Positions 22,473-29,769 of a DNA stretch of 30,540 nucleotides are shown here, in pieces; position 1 is the stretch's first letter, and the number at the start of each line of letters is the position of its first letter. Position numbers and translations under genes: made by a program. The notes beneath the pieces were generated by a model. It ran no database searches and was not told the origin of the DNA. It saw only the letters and a program-made list of their open reading frames with translations. The stretch is from NCBI GenBank assembly GCA_964519995.1, contig CAZFLY010000031.1, positions 1-30,540 of the forward strand, written 5' to 3'. The stretch is from CAZFLY01 sp964519995 (GTDB lineage: Bacteria; Planctomycetota; Phycisphaerae; Sedimentisphaerales; Anaerobacaceae).

Positions 22473-24002
22473 TTAATTTACCTCCACCGCTGCCAGATGC
22501 ATAACTTGCTCTTGTGTAGTCTTGCTGGTCTTTAGATTCCCGACAAGTTGCCCCCGACGCATTACTAATATCCGGTCCGCTATCCCGAACAATTCGGGCA
22601 GCTCGGAAGAAATAAACAATATGGCTTTACCCTGCTCGGCGAGTTGATTAAGAAGTGTGTATACTTCCTTTTTCGCCCCCACGTCGATGCCACGTGTGGG
22701 TTCGTCAAAAATCATAAATTTAGAATTGGCCAACAACCAGCGGGCGATGAGAATCTTCTGCTGATTGCCGCCGGATAAAGAGTCCACGGGCGCCTGTGGC
22801 CCCAACCACTTGATTCCGATGCGTTCTGCCATATCCTCCGCGATTTTGTTTTCCCTGGTCGGCCTAATTATGTTCTTCATTCCGATCGCGGCAAGGTTCG
22901 GCAGCGTAATATTCCAGGTGCAAGGAAGCTGTAAACACAACCCGGTTCGTTTACGGTCTTCAGTAAGAAACGCGATGTTATTAGCTATGGCATCAGTCGG
23001 CGAAGTAATGTTCCGCAACTCGTTGTCGATGGTGATCGTTCCTGATGTTTTCTTTTGTACGCCGAATATTGCACCGGCAACATCGGTTCTGCCTGCACCC
23101 ACCAGGCCGGCCATACCGACAATTTCGCCGGAACGAATATCAAAAGAAATGTCGTTGATTCGTCCATCTGATGACAGATGCTCGACCTTCACACAAACCT
23201 CACCGATTTTAACGTCACGGGCCGGAAAGAATTCCTTCAGTTCGCGACCAACCATGTAGCTGATTATTTGAGCAATGTCCAGCTTTGTAACTAACTCGGA
23301 ATGAACGACCCTGCCGTCACGCAAAACGGTTACTTCGTCAGCTAAACCAATTATCTCTTCCAGCCGATGCGATATATAAATGATAGAAATGCCCTGATCA
23401 CGCAGGTGTCTTACCACCTCGAAGAGACGCTCGGCACCACTCTCAGAAAGGGTTGAAGTCGGCTCGTCCATCACAATAATTGAGGCATTACGTATCAGGG
23501 CCTTGAGAATTTCTACAATCTGGCAGTCCCCAATCGAAAGATTCTCAACAGCAGCCTTTGGGTCAATCTCAAAATTTAATCTTTTGGCCAATTCCACGGT
23601 TTTACTGACCATGGCTTTGTAGTCAACAGTAAATGGCAGCGGTCCCGCTGGTTCATTACCGAGAAAGACATTCTCTGCCACGGTCAAATGCTCAGCAAGG
23701 TCGAGCTCCTGGTAGATCATCGAGACGCCGGCCGTTAGGGCCTGTTCCGGCTTGTCAAATGTGCAGGGTCGGCCGTGAATTTCAATTGAACCGGTGTCCT
23801 GCTTATACACACCGGAAAGGATTTTCATTAATGTTGATTTGCCAGCCCCATTTTCACCAACAAGCGCATGTACCGTCCCGGACCGAACAGTAAAACTGAC
23901 ATCTGAAAGCGCCTGAACGGTACCGAATCTTTTTGATATCCCTGTCATCTGCAAAGTGATACTGCTATGAAGGGATTTGTTTTTCCGACTTGCCTGTGTC
24001 AT
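22473..24002 (-). CDS. Ribose-type sugar ABC transporter ATPase
   Basis: A 509-residue duplicated ATPase of the RbsA/MglA class. The first half has Walker A VGENGAGKSTL, signature LSIGDCQIVEI and Walker B SIIVMDEPTSTL. The second half has the usual degenerate Walker A GLVGAGRTD, signature LSGGNQQKI and FMIFDEPTRGIDVGAK. In this class only one composite site normally hydrolyses ATP. The start overlaps the stop of the binding-protein gene (ATGA). The three genes make one importer without associated sugar kinase or regulator in the window. Confidence 0.94.
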   Translation of the reverse strand: MTQASRKNKSLHSSITLQMTGISKRFGTVQALSDVSFTVRSGTVHALVGENGAGKSTLMKILSGVYKQDTGSIEIHGRPCTFDKPEQALTAGVSMIYQELDLAEHLTVAENVFLGNEPAGPLPFTVDYKAMVSKTVELAKRLNFEIDPKAAVENLSIGDCQIVEILKALIRNASIIVMDEPTSTLSESGAERLFEVVRHLRDQGISIIYISHRLEEIIGLADEVTVLRDGRVVHSELVTKLDIAQIISYMVGRELKEFFPARDVKIGEVCVKVEHLSSDGRINDISFDIRSGEIVGMAGLVGAGRTDVAGAIFGVQKKTSGTITIDNELRNITSPTDAIANNIAFLTEDRKRTGLCLQLPCTWNITLPNLAAIGMKNIIRPTRENKIAEDMAERIGIKWLGPQAPVDSLSGGNQQKILIARWLLANSKFMIFDEPTRGIDVGAKKEVYTLLNQLAEQGKAILFISSELPELFGIADRILVMRRGQLVGNLKTSKTTQEQVMHLAAVEVN

Positions 24003-24958
24003 CGCAGATTAAGCAGTTCCTTGATCTCAGGTTGCTCCAAACGCTCTCTTGTTACCAGTTCAACACCAGTATCGATGCGTTTGGGAACCTCTTTGCCATC
24101 GAGCTTTGCGATTATGGTTTTAACTCCCTCATAACCCATTTTGAATGGATTTTGCACTACAAGTGAATCAATAATCCCTGCCTTGAGACCATTAACCAGT
24201 GCCTCTTCTGCGTCAAAGCCAACCATCTTTATCTCTTTGCGTCCCTGGCTTTGCAGCGCTTGCATTGCCCCAACCGCGGTTGACGCATTACACGCATAGA
24301 GACCGTCAAGCTCGGTATTCTTTGTAAGCATATCCTCTGTAGCTTGAAGCGCTGTCTCAACTGTAGCCATTCCATATTGGTCATCCACAATGTCGATATC
24401 AGGAAACTCTTCTTTAATGGTATCGATAAAACCATTTTCCCGATTAGTTGTCGAGGCTGAGTTAGGCACATATCTGACAACTGTCACTCTGCCTTTGTTG
24501 TTAAGAATTCTTCCCATTCGTCTTGCTGCAATCACGCCACCTTTGTAATTATCCGTGGCCACAAATGAAACTATCTTGTCCGTATCGATAGCCGAGTCAA
24601 TAATCACACAGGGTATATTGTTTTCAAACATTTTTACCACTGAAGGAACCAGTGCTTTTCTATCGAGCGGTGCAAGAACAATACCCGACACTCTCTGCAC
24701 AATAAAGTCTTCTATGATTTGTATCTGTTCCTCGCGGTCGGTTTCAAGCTTCGGGCCGTTCCAGAAGATCTTAACGCCAGTCTCTTCACCGGCCTTCTCC
24801 GCACCGGCACGGACCGACTGCCAGAAAATATGTGTCGTTCCTTTGGGAATCACAGCAATTCGACGTTCGCCCTCACTTCTACCTTTCCGTGCAATCCCCA
24901 TCGAAATAAAAACTATCGCTACAACAACAAGAGCAATTACTCCTAAGGCCTTTTTCAT
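23999..24958 (-). CDS. Periplasmic sugar-binding protein (Peripla_BP_4)
   Basis: A 319-residue RbsB-like substrate-binding protein. An N-terminal hydrophobic helix (KALGVIALVVVAIVFISMG) exports it; there is no lipobox, so it is either a cleaved or a membrane-tethered binding protein. The mature part begins RRIAVIPKGTTHIFWQSVRAGAEKAG, followed by GIVLAPLDRKALVP, PCVIIDSAID, VATDNYKGGVIAARRMG and VVQNPFKMGYEGVKTI, the sequence plan of the D-ribose/D-allose/AI-2-type cluster. GGAG precedes ATG 24958. First gene of the importer operon. Confidence 0.93.
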   Translation of the reverse strand: MKKALGVIALVVVAIVFISMGIARKGRSEGERRIAVIPKGTTHIFWQSVRAGAEKAGEETGVKIFWNGPKLETDREEQIQIIEDFIVQRVSGIVLAPLDRKALVPSVVKMFENNIPCVIIDSAIDTDKIVSFVATDNYKGGVIAARRMGRILNNKGRVTVVRYVPNSASTTNRENGFIDTIKEEFPDIDIVDDQYGMATVETALQATEDMLTKNTELDGLYACNASTAVGAMQALQSQGRKEIKMVGFDAEEALVNGLKAGIIDSLVVQNPFKMGYEGVKTIIAKLDGKEVPKRIDTGVELVTRERLEQPEIKELLNLR

Positions 24959-25337
24959 AATTTGTACTCCGTCAGTTAATGATTAACGCCGGATCTATAC
25001 TGTGAATATTTGTTCTTATCGGCATAGGCCGGCCAATTTACGGCTCTTCGACGATAGCGGAAATTTGATACCGGCTAGAGTATACCAACTGGAACGTGGA
25101 TTACAAGGCGTGGCCGGTACAATGCATTTGTTGGCGTAACTAAGCCGAGAATTTTGTTTTTTTCTGGAGAAAGCACAGTGTAGCTGTTGACGTGGAGGCG
25201 AGGTTGGCTTAGTATATGGGCCCGGTTGGATATTGCACTGCCGGGTAATCCTGCCTTGCAGTGGAGTTTTCCCTTTTTGACAATTAGTTTCGGTCTTAAT
25301 TTGTATACGGCTTTGTCGGCCCAGATTTGAGGCAGCA
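24959..25337. other. Divergent intergenic region (sugar importer / kdsB)
   Basis: No gene seen in 379 bp. A CACTGC (25236-25241) / GCAGTG (25258-25263) stem and a TTGACA (25277-25282) are the only signals noticed. TTGTAT follows after 18 bp as a weak -10 for kdsB. No recognised riboswitch. Confidence 0.45.
25277..25306 (+). promoter_or_regulatory. Possible kdsB promoter
   Basis: Perfect -35 hexamer TTGACA with an 18-bp spacer to a poor -10, TTGTAT. Position some 30 bp before the GTG start fits, but the -10 makes this tentative. Confidence 0.3.
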
Positions 25338-26147
25338 GTGAGGGTTTTAGTAGCTATACCAGCTCGTTACGGTTCGACCAGATTTGCCGGCAAAGTTCTC
25401 GCTAAAGATACAGGCAAATTCCTTATCCAGCATACCTACGAGCAGGCCTGCCGCGCCAAATTGCCGGAAAAAGTCATTATCGCAGCGGACGACCAACGGA
25501 TTGTAGATGCCGTTAGAACATTTGGAGCTGAGTGCATTCTCACCTCGCATGAGCACCAAAGCGGCACCGACCGCATCGCAGAGGCAGTCGTTGATATGGA
25601 TGTTGAGATTGTCGTGAACTTACAGGCCGATGAGCCTGAGATTGATCCGAATAACATCGACCGTGTAGCTGAGCTTTTACTGACGAATCAAAACTTCCAA
25701 ATGTCAACGCTTGCTGCACCCTTTCAAACCGCAGAACAGATCGCAGATCCTAATATTGTAAAAGTGATAATATCCTATTTTGCTGATGATACGAGTCACA
25801 AGTCACGAGCCACGAGCCACGAGTTCGGTCGAGCGATTTACTTTTCGCGTTGTCCGATCCCGTACGACAGAGGAAAATCCGGCATCAGAAAAGTGGAGCA
25901 ACACTTACGGCACATTGGAATTTACGCTTATCGCAAGGAGTTTCTGCTCAAGATAACTTCCTTGCCGCAGACGCCTTTGGAAAAAATTGAGAAACTTGAG
26001 CAATTGCGTGCGATTGAAAATGGCTTTGATATTTTAGTTGGAAAGGTAAACCACACCTGCGACGGAATCGACACACCGCAGCAATACGCCGAGTTTGTCA
26101 AAAGATATAAAAAAACCGCCGAGGGCACAGAAAATATTTATGTTTAG
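25338..26147 (+). CDS. kdsB: 3-deoxy-manno-octulosonate cytidylyltransferase
   Basis: KdsB activates Kdo with CTP for lipid A-core synthesis, implying an LPS-bearing outer membrane. The 269-residue protein begins VLVAIPARYGSTRFAGKVL (nucleotide loop), then IIAADDQRI, SGTDRIAEAV, VVNLQADEPEI, AIYFSRCPIPYDRG, GIYAYRKEFL and EKLEQLRAIENGFDI, all family blocks. GTG at 25338 is the start, after GAGG. Between DPNIVKVII and GRAIYFSR there is an insertion of about 17 residues (SYFADDTSHKSRATSHEF) where close families usually have a short loop. It is encoded by five 7-bp repeats (25791-25825). The frame remains open, so the gene is intact as sequenced. Confidence 0.94.
   Translation: MRVLVAIPARYGSTRFAGKVLAKDTGKFLIQHTYEQACRAKLPEKVIIAADDQRIVDAVRTFGAECILTSHEHQSGTDRIAEAVVDMDVEIVVNLQADEPEIDPNNIDRVAELLLTNQNFQMSTLAAPFQTAEQIADPNIVKVIISYFADDTSHKSRATSHEFGRAIYFSRCPIPYDRGKSGIRKVEQHLRHIGIYAYRKEFLLKITSLPQTPLEKIEKLEQLRAIENGFDILVGKVNHTCDGIDTPQQYAEFVKRYKKTAEGTENIYV
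25791..25825. repeat. Five-unit heptamer tandem repeat inside kdsB
   Basis: ACGAGTC, ACAAGTC, ACGAGCC, ACGAGCC, ACGAGTT in register. Because the unit is 7 bp, gain or loss of one unit would shift the kdsB reading frame. Confidence 0.75.
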
Positions 26148-26167
26148 CCCCGCAATTTATTGCGGGG
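26148..26167 (+). terminator. Hairpin at the end of kdsB
   Basis: CCCCGCAA-TTTA-TTGCGGGG is a perfect 8-bp stem starting right after the kdsB stop. Only TTGT follows, so termination would be weak; it may also be half of the repeat cluster that follows. Confidence 0.4.
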
Positions 26168-26172
26168 TTGTC

Positions 26173-26192
26173 ATTCCCGTGAAAACGGGAAT
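26173..26192. repeat. dRS3-like inverted repeat
   Basis: ATTCCC-GTGAAAAC-GGGAAT fits the ATTCCC-N8-GGGAAT pattern of Neisseria dRS3 elements. It lies immediately upstream of the GIY-YIG gene. Confidence 0.65.
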
Positions 26193-26200
26193 CCAGAAAG

Positions 26201-26545
26201 ATGACGAAGGACTATTTCGTATATATCCTGGCAAGCAGAAGAAACGGGACTTTGTATACCGGTATAACTAATAACCTCTTACAAAGGGTATATCAGTATA
26301 AGGAACGATTAGTGCCAGGTTTCACTCGTAAGTATAACGTTCATATGCTTGTTTATTATGAGAAGTATTCCGACATCTATAGCGCAATCAAAAGAGAAAA
26401 GCGGCTGAAGAAATGGAACCGAAAATGGAAAATTAATCTAATCGAGTCGGTCAACCCTGATAGGAAGGATTTGTATAATGGATTACATACAGTTGGCGTT
26501 GGATCAACTGGTAAGAGTTTGGATTCCGCAACAAGTGCGGAATGA
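26201..26545 (+). CDS. Small GIY-YIG endonuclease superfamily protein
   Basis: A 114-residue single-domain GIY-YIG protein of the YhbQ/COG2827 type. The core is YFVYILASRRNGTLYTGITNNLLQRVYQYKE, with VYI and LYTG in place of GIY and YIG, then HMLVYYEKYSDIYSAIKREKRLKKWNRKWKINLIES, typical for the family (Arg in LLQRV, Glu in IKREKRLKKW). Biological role is unclear; some act on DNA. The last 15 or so residues (STGKSLDSATSAE) are read from a repeat (26520-26546), which also supplies the TGA stop. The natural end may thus have been altered by repeat insertion. No good ribosome site was seen. Such genes often lie among short inverted repeats, as here. Confidence 0.8.
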   Translation: MTKDYFVYILASRRNGTLYTGITNNLLQRVYQYKERLVPGFTRKYNVHMLVYYEKYSDIYSAIKREKRLKKWNRKWKINLIESVNPDRKDLYNGLHTVGVGSTGKSLDSATSAE

Positions 26546-26546
26546 C
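26520..26546. repeat. Inverted repeat of the GGAT-CC...GG-ATGACA family
   Basis: ATTCCGCA-ACAAG-TGCGGAAT (8+5+8, perfect; 26523-26543) inside the frame TGGATTCC...GGAATGACA. It overlaps the end of the GIY-YIG gene. Confidence 0.65.
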
Positions 26547-26637
26547 AAAACCGTTTTGCGTAGAGTGTTTTTAATGTCATTCCTGTTTATGAAAGATATA
26601 AGTTTGTCCTTACCGCAAAGGATTGGGGCGATAACAT

Positions 26638-26746
26638 TGTCGTTCCCGCGGTTGTGTCAATCTCGCGGTTGTGTCATTCCCGCGATTGTGTCATTCCCGC
26701 GGTTGTGTCATTCCAGCGATTGTGTCATTCCCGCGCAGGCGGGAAT
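26638..26746. repeat. 17-bp tandem array ending in dRS3-like palindrome
   Basis: Five consecutive copies of TGTCATTCCCGCGGTTG (26638-26722) with 1-3 substitutions each, then a sixth copy that becomes the palindrome ATTCCC-GCGCAGGC-GGGAAT (26727-26746). The array seems to be an expansion of one arm of the inverted repeat. Confidence 0.75.
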
Positions 26747-26918
26747 CCAAAAATATTTAGACTGCGGTTTCACCGCAGGTTTTAATGTGGAAAACAGCAG
26801 TAAGTGGAAAATGGAAATTGATGAAACAATAAAAAATGGCATGAAGAAACTCTGAATGGGACTCAGCAGGTTCAGGATGAATTCGTTCAATTAATGAATA
26901 TATAAATTCAAAAAGTGG

Positions 26919-26938
26919 ATACCCGCCTTCGCGGGTAT
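26919..26938. repeat. Inverted repeat upstream of pyrG
   Basis: ATACCCGC-CTTC-GCGGGTAT (8+4+8, perfect) within GGATACCC...GGGTATGACA, 18 bp before the pyrG ATG. Same family as the elements at 26173, 26523 and 26727. Confidence 0.65.
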
Positions 26939-26955
26939 GACATAGAGGAGTATCA

Positions 26956-28731
26956 ATGTCGAAAGAAAATGATTTGTTAGCTTCGGTTAGTGACATTTCA
27001 ACTGAGAGTGAGTTTTTCTCGCCTGTGCCGGATGGGTACAAGAAAGGAAAGACACGCTATGTGTTTGTGACGGGGACGGTAATGAGCGGGCTCGGTAAGG
27101 GAATATTCTCATCGTGCCTTGCAAAACTGATGCAGGATAAGGGCCTGAAAGTCGCGCCTATAAAACTCGAAGGATACCTTAACATAGATTCCGGCACGCT
27201 AAATCCATTCCGTCACGGTGAAGTATTCGTGCTCGATGATGGCATGGAATGCGATATGGACTTAGGCACCTACGAACGGATGCTCGATATGGATTTGACC
27301 CATGTGAATTTTGCCACCAGCGGCCAGATATTCAGTTCCGTCCTCAATAAGGAGCGCCACGGCGATTATCTCGGAAGAGATGTGCAGATGATTCCGCACG
27401 TAACCGGCGAGGTCAAATTGAAACTGCGCCAGCTTGCGGTACAAAGCGATGCCGATATTGTATTTGTCGAAATCGGCGGCACCGTAGGCGATTTGGAAAA
27501 CGCATACTTCATCGAGGCGATGCGCGAGCTGGCATACGAAGAAGGTCCCAACAGCAGTTGCTTCGTGGCGCTTACTTATATACTTGAGCCGTCGACGCTC
27601 GGAGAGCAAAAATCAAAGGCCGCCCAACTCGGAATCAAACAGCTTATGCAGTGCGGCATTCAGCCGGACATCATCGCCTGCAGAGCGAGCAATCCCGTTA
27701 GTGAAAAGGCCCGGCAAAAGATCAGCGTCTACAGCAGTGTCCCTCTCAAAAGAGTTGTCAGCCTGCCGGATTCGGCAAGTATCTACATGATACCTGCCAT
27801 GCTCAGAGAAAACAGTCTGGATTTTGAGGTTATTCGGCTGCTCAAAATCGAAGACAGAATCAATCTGCGTCACGAGCGCAAGACCTGGGGCCGATGGTGT
27901 GACTTCACCGACAAAATGGGAGCCGTTAATCGCGAGGTTACTATCGGCATCACCGGCAAATATACTTCTGTCCGCGATAGTTACGCCTCGATAATTAACG
28001 CCCTTGAACATGCCGGCATTGCGCTGGGCTGTGAAGTGAAGATAAAGTGGATCGAAACAACCAACATCATCGACGAAACCGCCGTCGAGGGCCTCAGTGA
28101 TGTTGATGGCATTATCGTGCCGGGAGGTTTTGGAACTCGCGGTGCGGAAGGCAAAATCGCCTGCATAAAATATGCCAGAGAAAATAACCTGCCTTATCTT
28201 GGCTTGTGTTTCGGCTTTCAAATGGCGGTTATCGAATTTGCTCGCAACATTTGCGGCTTGGTAAAAGCAAATAGCACCGAGATTGAGCCAGATTGTTCCG
28301 AGCCGGTTATAGACATTCTGCCTGAGCAAAAAAAGATAGAAGGCCTCGGGGGAAATATGCGGCTTGGCGGAAGAGACATCGAGCTAAAACCGGACACAAT
28401 AGCATGGGAGCTTTTCGGCAAAGCTAAGACCGTAAGAATGAGGTTTAGGCATCGCTACGAGGTTGACCCCCGCTATATTGAGACTCTGGAAAAAGGCGGG
28501 CTTGTATTCTCAGGCAAGGCGCCGCAGCAGCCTATTATGCAGATATTGGAGCTTCCACAGCACCCCTTTTTCATTGGAACACAGTCACATCCGTGTTTGA
28601 CTTCTCGGCCGCTAAGACCACAACCGATGTTCGTTGGACTTGTTGCAGCAGCTATGCAGAGGCGTTACGGGCAGGAAAAAATTCCGGATCCCGTCGAGGC
28701 TAATCGAAAAGTTATGCGTACTACCAGCTAA
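26956..28731 (+). CDS. pyrG: CTP synthase, divergent, with HPE to HPC change
   Basis: PyrG aminates UTP to CTP using ATP and glutamine. The 591-residue protein is longer than usual (about 540), with some 33 extra N-terminal residues. The synthetase P-loop reads VTGTVMSGLGKGI (Lys48), where most have GGVVSSLGKGI. GMECDMDLGTYERM and VEIGGTVGDLEN give the Mg/UTP acidic residues. The glutaminase half has IVPGGFGTRG and nucleophile Cys418 in LGLCFGFQ, but the catalytic His-Glu motif reads SHPCLTSRP: His545 is kept and Cys547 replaces the triad Glu. RHRYEVDP is normal. It may therefore hydrolyse glutamine poorly, or use ammonia. ATG 26956 has AGAGGAG 5 nt upstream. Confidence 0.93.
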   Translation: MSKENDLLASVSDISTESEFFSPVPDGYKKGKTRYVFVTGTVMSGLGKGIFSSCLAKLMQDKGLKVAPIKLEGYLNIDSGTLNPFRHGEVFVLDDGMECDMDLGTYERMLDMDLTHVNFATSGQIFSSVLNKERHGDYLGRDVQMIPHVTGEVKLKLRQLAVQSDADIVFVEIGGTVGDLENAYFIEAMRELAYEEGPNSSCFVALTYILEPSTLGEQKSKAAQLGIKQLMQCGIQPDIIACRASNPVSEKARQKISVYSSVPLKRVVSLPDSASIYMIPAMLRENSLDFEVIRLLKIEDRINLRHERKTWGRWCDFTDKMGAVNREVTIGITGKYTSVRDSYASIINALEHAGIALGCEVKIKWIETTNIIDETAVEGLSDVDGIIVPGGFGTRGAEGKIACIKYARENNLPYLGLCFGFQMAVIEFARNICGLVKANSTEIEPDCSEPVIDILPEQKKIEGLGGNMRLGGRDIELKPDTIAWELFGKAKTVRMRFRHRYEVDPRYIETLEKGGLVFSGKAPQQPIMQILELPQHPFFIGTQSHPCLTSRPLRPQPMFVGLVAAAMQRRYGQEKIPDPVEANRKVMRTTS

Positions 28732-28746
28732 AAGCGGTCGCAAGAA

Positions 28747-29163
28747 CTAAGGTGCTTTCGGCAGCATCGCTTTGGCCTCGATTTGTTCTTTGAGTTTTTC
28801 TATCTTCTCCTTGAGGTTGTTAATTTCATCGCGTGATTTTGCGTTTTCGTCAAGAACCTCAGCCAAGACGCTGGATACCTGCTCGTCGATGGTTCGTATC
28901 ACCTGCTCTTTCAGAGCCTTTTTTTGCTGCTCGCAGTTTTTCAGCAGATCATCTTTCTGCTTAATTTGCTCTGCATTTTGGCGCTTTAGTCTTTCGATTG
29001 CCTCATCGCGTTCAACCAGTTGTCTTTTTAGCTGAATGTTCTCATCTGCAATAAGTCTGGTTTTTCTTTCGCTCTGTAGTTGCTCTTCCTGACAGCTTGT
29101 GCCCGAAATAATGATGATAAGGGCAATCATTAAAAAAAGAGCGTTGTAAATGTGTTTCTTCAT
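28747..29163 (-). CDS. Exported coiled-coil protein, possible lipoprotein
   Basis: A 138-residue protein with N-terminal export signal (MKKHIYNALFLMIALIIIISG) followed by Cys in GTSCQEEQ. The Cys could be lipidated, though -3 is Gly rather than Leu, so the lipobox is weak. Residues about 30-130 are almost entirely charged heptads (LKRQLVERDEAIERLKRQ..., INNLKEKIEKLKEQIEAKA), a long coiled coil. No enzymatic motif. ATG 29163 is preferred over 29196 because AAAGGA precedes it and the signal begins there. It faces pyrG (stops 15 bp apart) and is divergent from the thioesterase gene. A structural envelope role is only a guess. Confidence 0.65.
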   Translation of the reverse strand: MKKHIYNALFLMIALIIIISGTSCQEEQLQSERKTRLIADENIQLKRQLVERDEAIERLKRQNAEQIKQKDDLLKNCEQQKKALKEQVIRTIDEQVSSVLAEVLDENAKSRDEINNLKEKIEKLKEQIEAKAMLPKAP

Positions 29164-29341
29164 TTCGCTATCCTTTCGAGTCTTGTTCGGTTTCATCCCT
29201 GGAATGAACGAGATTGGCTATTACTATAACACCGGTGAAATCGCTGTCAAGTTCGAGAAAATAGTAATCCGGGCGATTGCCTTATAAGATAACACCTTTG
29301 CAGAAGCGTGGTTTTCTGATATGCTTAGCGGTCAAGGTATT

Positions 29342-29761
29342 ATGAGCGTTCCGAAACGAATCACAGTCCAGAGTCATACTATAACCGTGGTGCCGCGATA
29401 CGCCGAGACCGATAAAGGATGCGTCGTTCATCATAGCGTTTATCCAGTCTGGTTTGAGATGGGACGTACGGAACTTTTACGTGCCAACGGTCTGGTTTAC
29501 AAGGAGCTTGAAAAAGAAGGCATATTTTTTGTTGTTGTGGAGCTGCACATTAAATATCGTCGGTCCGCAGAATACGACGAAGAATTGCAGTTGGAAACTA
29601 TCTGCTCATCGGTTACGGCAAGTAAGATTGAGCATATCTATAAATTGACCAGATGTTCTGATGGGGCCATTTTAGCTGAAGGCAGTAGTATTCTTGCCTG
29701 CGTCGATGCTGACGGCAAACTTCAGCGAATCCCTGAGTTTATGTGTCCTGAGACCGCCTAA
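29342..29761 (+). CDS. Acyl-CoA thioesterase, YbgC/4HBT family
   Basis: A hot-dog-fold thioesterase of about 139 residues. The active-site region is VVPRYAETDKGCVVHHSVYPVWFEMGRTELLRANG, in which Asp of ETDKG is the catalytic acid of the YbgC/4-hydroxybenzoyl-CoA type, and HHSVYPVWFEMGR is the helix found in all members. FFVVVELHIKYRRSAEYDEEL continues the sheet. The start at 29342 (MSVPKRI) has CAAGG upstream and matches family length; an upstream ATG at 29321 is an alternative. Substrate probably a short acyl-CoA or acyl-ACP. It lies 8 bp before the SAM hydrolase gene and is likely co-transcribed. Confidence 0.9.
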   Translation: MSVPKRITVQSHTITVVPRYAETDKGCVVHHSVYPVWFEMGRTELLRANGLVYKELEKEGIFFVVVELHIKYRRSAEYDEELQLETICSSVTASKIEHIYKLTRCSDGAILAEGSSILACVDADGKLQRIPEFMCPETA

Positions 29762-29769
29762 GGTTTGAT

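Larger units (their letters stand above)
26546..26955. other. Repeat-rich spacer before pyrG
   Basis: Contains the 17-bp tandem array, a dRS3-like palindrome and a third inverted repeat. Open frames across it are composed of repeats and show no protein family. Promoter of pyrG not identified. Confidence 0.5.

Noticed and set aside
26638..26746. CRISPR array
   Set aside because: Units of 17 bp abut without spacers, and no cas genes are present.
26478..26855. Plus-strand open frame of 125 codons after the GIY-YIG gene
   Set aside because: It is translated from the 17-bp tandem array and palindromes (repeating RGCVIPAIVSFP-type residues), overlaps the GIY-YIG gene and has no ribosome site.
27613..28329. 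Minus-strand open frame of 238 codons inside pyrG
   Set aside because: A shadow of the strongly supported pyrG reading frame with no recognisable domain.
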